Shown here one piece after another: positions 59,735-64,000 of a stretch of DNA of 64,000 nucleotides; position 1 is the stretch's first letter, and the number at the start of each line of letters is the position of its first letter. Made by a program: the position numbers and the translations under genes. Source of the stretch: Toxotes chatareus (Eukaryota > Chordata > Actinopteri > Toxotidae); contig CM028895.1 in assembly GCA_016801885.1 (NCBI GenBank), positions 20,728,001 to 20,792,000 on the forward strand, given 5' to 3'. The notes under the pieces are model-generated. The model did not search any database, was not told the origin of the DNA, and worked only from the letters and a program-made list of their open reading frames with translations.

Positions 59735-61593
59735 CTTGGTTCACTCCCACTCTTAGACAGTTAAAAGCAAAAGGATGTCAACTCGAAAGACTCTACAGAA
59801 AAACTGGTCTCACTGTGCATAAAGACATGTATTCAAACCATCTTATCCACTACAAACACTGTATTTCTGAGGCCAAATCCACATACTACTCTGGTTTAAT
59901 CAGTTCCAGTGAAGGTACGAATGTATTCCTCAGATTTCTGTAATACTATGGTATCACTTTTCTCTTCTAAAATTGAACATATTCATCAGCAACTTATACC
60001 CACTCCTGCTCCAAATTCACCTGCCCCAGTTTCATTTGCCCCCATCCATTCACTCTCAGTATTCACCCTACCCTCAGTTAATAACATTTCTGAACTCATT
60101 TGAAAATCCAAATCCTCAACCTGCCAATTAGACCCTCTTCCTACTATCCTTGTAAAGGCCTTTCTCCCTTCTCTGTCCCCTCTCATCACAGACATTGTTC
60201 ACTCTTCCTTTACAACTGGAATTGTTCCCTCTTCCCTTAAAACAGCCGCTATAACTCCAATACTCAAGAAACCTGGCTCAGATCCCAACAATCTCAATAA
60301 TTTTCGTCCCGTTTCAAATCTTCCTTTCATCTCGAAAATTCTTGAAAAAACAGTTGCCACTCAACTCCATACACATTTATCCTGCAATAATTTATATGAA
60401 CAATTCCAGTCTGGTTTCCGTCCCCTCCATAGCACCGAAACTGCACTTGTCATAATCACCAATGACCTCCTCCTTGCTGACAACTCTGGTTCACTATCCA
60501 TTCTCCTCCTGCTTGATCTGAGCGCGGCCTTCGACACAATTTCTCACAACATCCTTCTGGACAGACTCTCCTCCATTGGCATCACAAATACACCTCTCAA
60601 CTGGTTCCACTCATACCTCTCAGGCTGCACTCAGTTCATTCAACTAAAATCATTCACCTGTCACTCAGTCCCAGTCACTACAGGCATGCTGTTCATCATC
60701 TACCTTCTCCCCCGGTCACATTTTTCGCAAATATCACATTCATTTTCACTGCTACGCGGATGACACCCAGCTCTACCTTTCAACCAAACCCAACATTACT
60801 CACTCCCTCCTCCCTTACCAATTGCCTCCTTGAAATAAAATCCTGGTTCACCTCAAACTTCCTCAAATTAAACAGTAATAAAACAGAACTCTTAATAGGC
60901 TCAAAACACACCTTAAGCAAACTCCATAACTTCTCTATTCCCATTGATAACTCCTCCGTCTCCCCCTCCCCACAGGTAAAAAGCCTGGGTGTCATCTTTG
61001 AGAGCACTCTCTCCTTCACCTCCCACATCAATAATGTCACCCGGTCTGCCTACTTACATCTTTGTAACATCAACCGTTTCCATCCTTCCTTCACTCCTCA
61101 TTCCACTGCCATTCTGGTCCACAGCCTAGTTACCTCCTGTTTAGATTACTGTAACAGTCTTCTATTTGGCCTCCCTCATAAAACCCTCCATAAACTACAA
61201 CTGGTTCAAAACTCTGCTGCCCGTATCATCACACGCACCCCCTCCATCCAACACATCACACCCATTTTACAACAACTCCACTGGCTTCCCATCACACACC
61301 GCATCAACTACAAAATACTTCTCCAAACTTTTAAAGCCATCCACAACCTCGTCCCTCCATATCTCTCTGACCTCCTCCATGCTGTCACACCTGTCTGCAC
61401 CCTCAGATTCTCTTCCTCTATTCATCTCGCTGTCCCCCCTGCCCACCTTGTTACCATGAGGAGCAGAGCATTCAGTCGCTCTGCCCCCCAGCTCTGGATC
61501 TCTCTCCCACCCGACCTCCATAACACTGACTCACTCCCACATTTAAAATCTAAACTCAAAACCCATCTGTTCAGATTAGCTTACTCCCTCTGA
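59735..61593 (+). pseudogene. L2 reverse transcriptase, broken (copy C)
   Basis: The linker APWFTPTLRQLKAKGCQLER (about 59730-59790) is followed by ISEAKSTYYSGLISSSEG. The fingers/palm region has FRPVSNLPFISKILEKT, FRPLHSTETAL and motif A LLDLSAAFDTISHNILLDR (about 60510-60570). Motif B is damaged. HCYADDTQLYLS (about 60750-60780) carries the catalytic pair and is followed by a frame change. The last 277-codon frame (60760-61593) includes SWFTSNFLKLN, SLGVIFES, LDYCNSLLFGLP, QNSAARIITRTP, LHWLPITHRINYK and PPYLSDLL, the usual L2 C-terminus. A stop near 60110 and frame breaks near 60680-60790 disable it. Confidence 0.92.
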
Positions 61594-61680
61594 CCACAAC
61601 AGCATTGTCTATTTTAAACTGTATTGTCTTTGTTGTTTTATTGTGTCTGTTTTTGTAATAAGTGTATTGGATTAGAATCA

Positions 61681-63288
61681 CTGAGGATACCTTTAGCTTA
61701 AATAACTTAGGGATGGAATAGGGATTTAGAGTTGTTTTGACCATTTTAGCATTTAGGACATAATGTGAACACAGCAGCATTGTTTCGCACACACACATAT
61801 AGAAATGCGCACAAGGCAGAGACTTTTAGTGTCCCTGCACACAGAGGTAAAGGTTCATTTCACTGGCTTCACATTCTAAAAAAAAAAAAAAATCAAGTTA
61901 GCCTTCATTTGTTTCTACAAACCATGTGATCTTGCTTACCCCACCAACCCCCACCCACACACACAAAGAAACACACTCACACACACTACATAAAAAAAAA
62001 AAAAAAACATGTGACACTGTCACAAGAATAACTGACCAATTTCATTAACATTTAAGGACTGCTTTGCAGCTTGTTTCCTATTTACTCCCTAATTGGACCA
62101 CTACAGCATCAAATTGTACAAGACACTGTTTTTCAAAAAGTAAGAAATTAAATACAGACAAGAAAATAACATTTTGTTCCCTCCAGAACTGCCATTCACA
62201 ATTCAGTACTGTAACTGCAGTGTATAGAGAAATCATTTTAATGTGATACATATCTGTATAATGTAATTCCGCAACACCGTTTCTTATTTTTGGGCATTTG
62301 TTTGACTTATATTTAGTGGAGAGATGAGAGCAAATCCTACTTGTGGACACTAAGGTTCGTGTTTGGCATCCAAAACCCCAAGTCAGAGGGAAGCGTCCAC
62401 TATATCCCCCAACAACTTTTACTAAAAGCTACCTACAGTCTTGTGAGTTGTGTGTTTGTGAGTTAATTATATAATAAATACAGTGGTAAACTTAGCTGTC
62501 TGAAAAAGACATATGTTGAAAGCTAGCTAGCTTAAGAAAGCTCCAGCTAGCTAACACAAAACATGGATTCTCAGTGAAAAAAAAGCTAGTAGCAGTAATC
62601 CTGCTAACTCACACTACAAGTTAGTTCCTTTACTTCCTAAGTGGTGGGAAATGACCCGATTCCAGCGTCCCAGACCGTGACTGACCAGCTCGGATTAAGA
62701 ACACAGAGCCCCCCCATGCCCCCACCCCACACACCCAAGGTTTCAGTAGCCTATATGACATTCCTGCGCTTTCCCACCAAAAGACAAAGCCAGACACTAG
62801 TCAGGTGCCAAATGTCTAATGCTCATAAAATTAAATGCCTGCAATATAAGTTTCACGCATATGAAACTGTGTCAGTACAGGAATGTACTGGGAATGTACT
62901 TTTAATAAGTGAAATCATTTATCAGACGCAGGGGATCAGGAGAAGTGTGCACACATCTGTTTACTGTTTTCTGACTACCTAACATCTGTTTTGGATTTTT
63001 TTTTTTTTTCACTGAAAAAAATCTTAACAAGTGATAAACTTTCTATCCAGATCCATCAGTCTGCCACCTCTATCAACCCTAAAGTACAACTAACAGGCAG
63101 CAGTCACCAATTCGCACACTGAGACTCCAAAGAGCCCAACAGAGAGGCACTGAACACAGAAACTGACAAAGTCTTGCACTTCTCATGAAACTAGCTATAA
63201 ACACACAGCAACACAGCACACAGTGAGCATATTTATTTGTCTTCTTCACCAGTTTATGGGTTGGAGGATCAGGGTTCCTACGCAAGTA
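61681..63288. other. No gene recognised
   Basis: Poly-A runs near 61878 and 61993, a poly-T near 63000 and a few CA tracts. The 113-codon frame at 62641-62982 has no domain. Confidence 0.5.
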
Positions 63289-64000
63289 GGTTTGTTTGAA
63301 GTTTTTCAGTCAGGATTTAGAGTTCATCATAGCACAGAGACAGCACTGGTGAAAGTTACCAACGACCTTCTTATAGCATCAGATAATGGACTCGTCTCTA
63401 TACTTGTCCTGCTAGATCTTAGTGCTGCATTTGACACCATTGATCATAATATCCTATTGGATAGATTGGAACATGTTATTGGGATTAAAGGAACAGCACT
63501 AGGCTGATTTAAATCATATCTATCAGATAGATACCAGTTTGTCCATGTTAATGATGATCCCTCCATATATACCAGAGTAAGTCATGGAGTTCCACAGGGT
63601 TCTGTGCTTGGACCGATACTGTTCACCTTATACATGCTTCCCTAGGCAATATTATCAGGAAGCATGGAATAAATTTCCATTGCTATGCGGATGATACCCA
63701 GCTATATTTATCTATGAAACCAGACGAAACAGATCAGTTAACCATACTTCAGGCATGTCTTAAAGACATAAAGGCCTGGATGACCTGTAACTTTCTTCTT
63801 CTGAATTCAGACAAAACTGAGGTTATTTTGTTTGGTCCCAAACACCTCAGAAACAGTTTATCTAATCATATAGTTACTCTGGATGGCATTAATTTAGCCT
63901 CCAGTACGACTGTGAGGAACCTTGGAGTTATTTTTGATCAGGATCTGTCCTTTAACTCACATATAAAACAAGTCTCTAGGACCGCCTTCTTTCACCTGCG
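63289..64000 (+). mobile_element. L2-type LINE copy D, runs off the window
   Basis: It begins abruptly inside the reverse transcriptase at 'ggtttgtttgaagtttttca', with no linker or endonuclease upstream, so it is 5'-truncated. Base by base it follows the reverse complement of copy A with very few differences. Confidence 0.93.
63292..64000 (+). pseudogene. L2 reverse transcriptase, broken (copy D)
   Basis: It reads GLFEVFQSGFRVHHSTETAL, then motif A LLDLSAAFDTIDHNILLDR, and stops at TGA (63505-63507), where copy B has TGG in GWFKSYL. A second defect is one missing C in 'atgcttccctaggc' near 63645, before GNIIRKHGINFHCYADDTQL. It continues through KTEVILFGPKHLRNSL and NLGVIFDQDLSFNSH to the window end. 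Confidence 0.92.

Larger units (their letters stand above)
59278..61680 (+). mobile_element. L2-type LINE copy C (different subfamily, Maui-like)
   Basis: A plus-strand L2 element 5'-truncated within the endonuclease. It runs through linker, reverse transcriptase and C-terminus to the stop at about 61591, and then has a short 3' untranslated region. The protein motifs match copies A, B and D in order but differ clearly in sequence, and it is richer in C. The 3' boundary is approximate. I saw no target-site duplication. Confidence 0.9.

Overview
The window looks like non-coding DNA (intergenic or long-intron) from a ray-finned fish, probably a percomorph teleost. The evidence is several L2-type LINE copies, LINE tails ending in the teleost-typical 'tttatttatatagcgcc' motif, many (CA)n/(GT)n microsatellites, and fish-type interspersed repeats. 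I found no intact host protein-coding gene, no rRNA or tRNA gene and no CRISPR array. Almost all long open frames are transposon relics, microsatellite translations or chance frames.

Layout. 1-3085 is a large minus-strand L2 LINE (copy A) cut by the window edge. 4.1-29 kb is mostly featureless, with decayed LINE pieces (8.2, 11.2-12.3, 25.4 and 27.9 kb), L2 3'-tail fragments (14.6, 20.9 and 28.1 kb), a Penelope-like or hammerhead-like repeat (17.7 kb), other dispersed repeats and microsatellites. 29.76-33.26 kb is the most interesting part. A degraded multi-exon minus-strand gene encodes a ubiquitin-fold-like (CIDE-N/PB1-like) N-terminus and lies between short terminal inverted repeats. It is broken by two later DNA transposons whose target-site duplications can be read. 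One is a 1.1-kb THAP/YqaJ-SWIM-type element that landed in a splice donor. The other is a 0.5-kb element with an 8-bp duplication that landed inside an exon. 33.3-45.8 kb shows little. 45.8-48.0 kb is plus-strand L2 copy B, split by a 753-bp hAT element with a recognisable 8-bp duplication. 48.1-48.7 kb is another antisense L2 tail. 48.7-59 kb is mainly unique-looking DNA with microsatellites, including an uninterrupted (AC)68, and dispersed repeats. 59.1-61.7 kb holds a different L2 subfamily (copy C) next to a scrap of a third LINE reverse transcriptase. 63.29-64.0 kb is L2 copy D, nearly identical to copy A and running off the window.

The elements do not form one working system; they are layered. 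The nesting gives a relative insertion order, and the similarity of L2 copies A and D suggests recent activity of that family. A second theme is a set of short, perfect, small-loop inverted repeats, best explained as snap-back template-switch events. All family names come from motif recognition by eye, and no database search was run.
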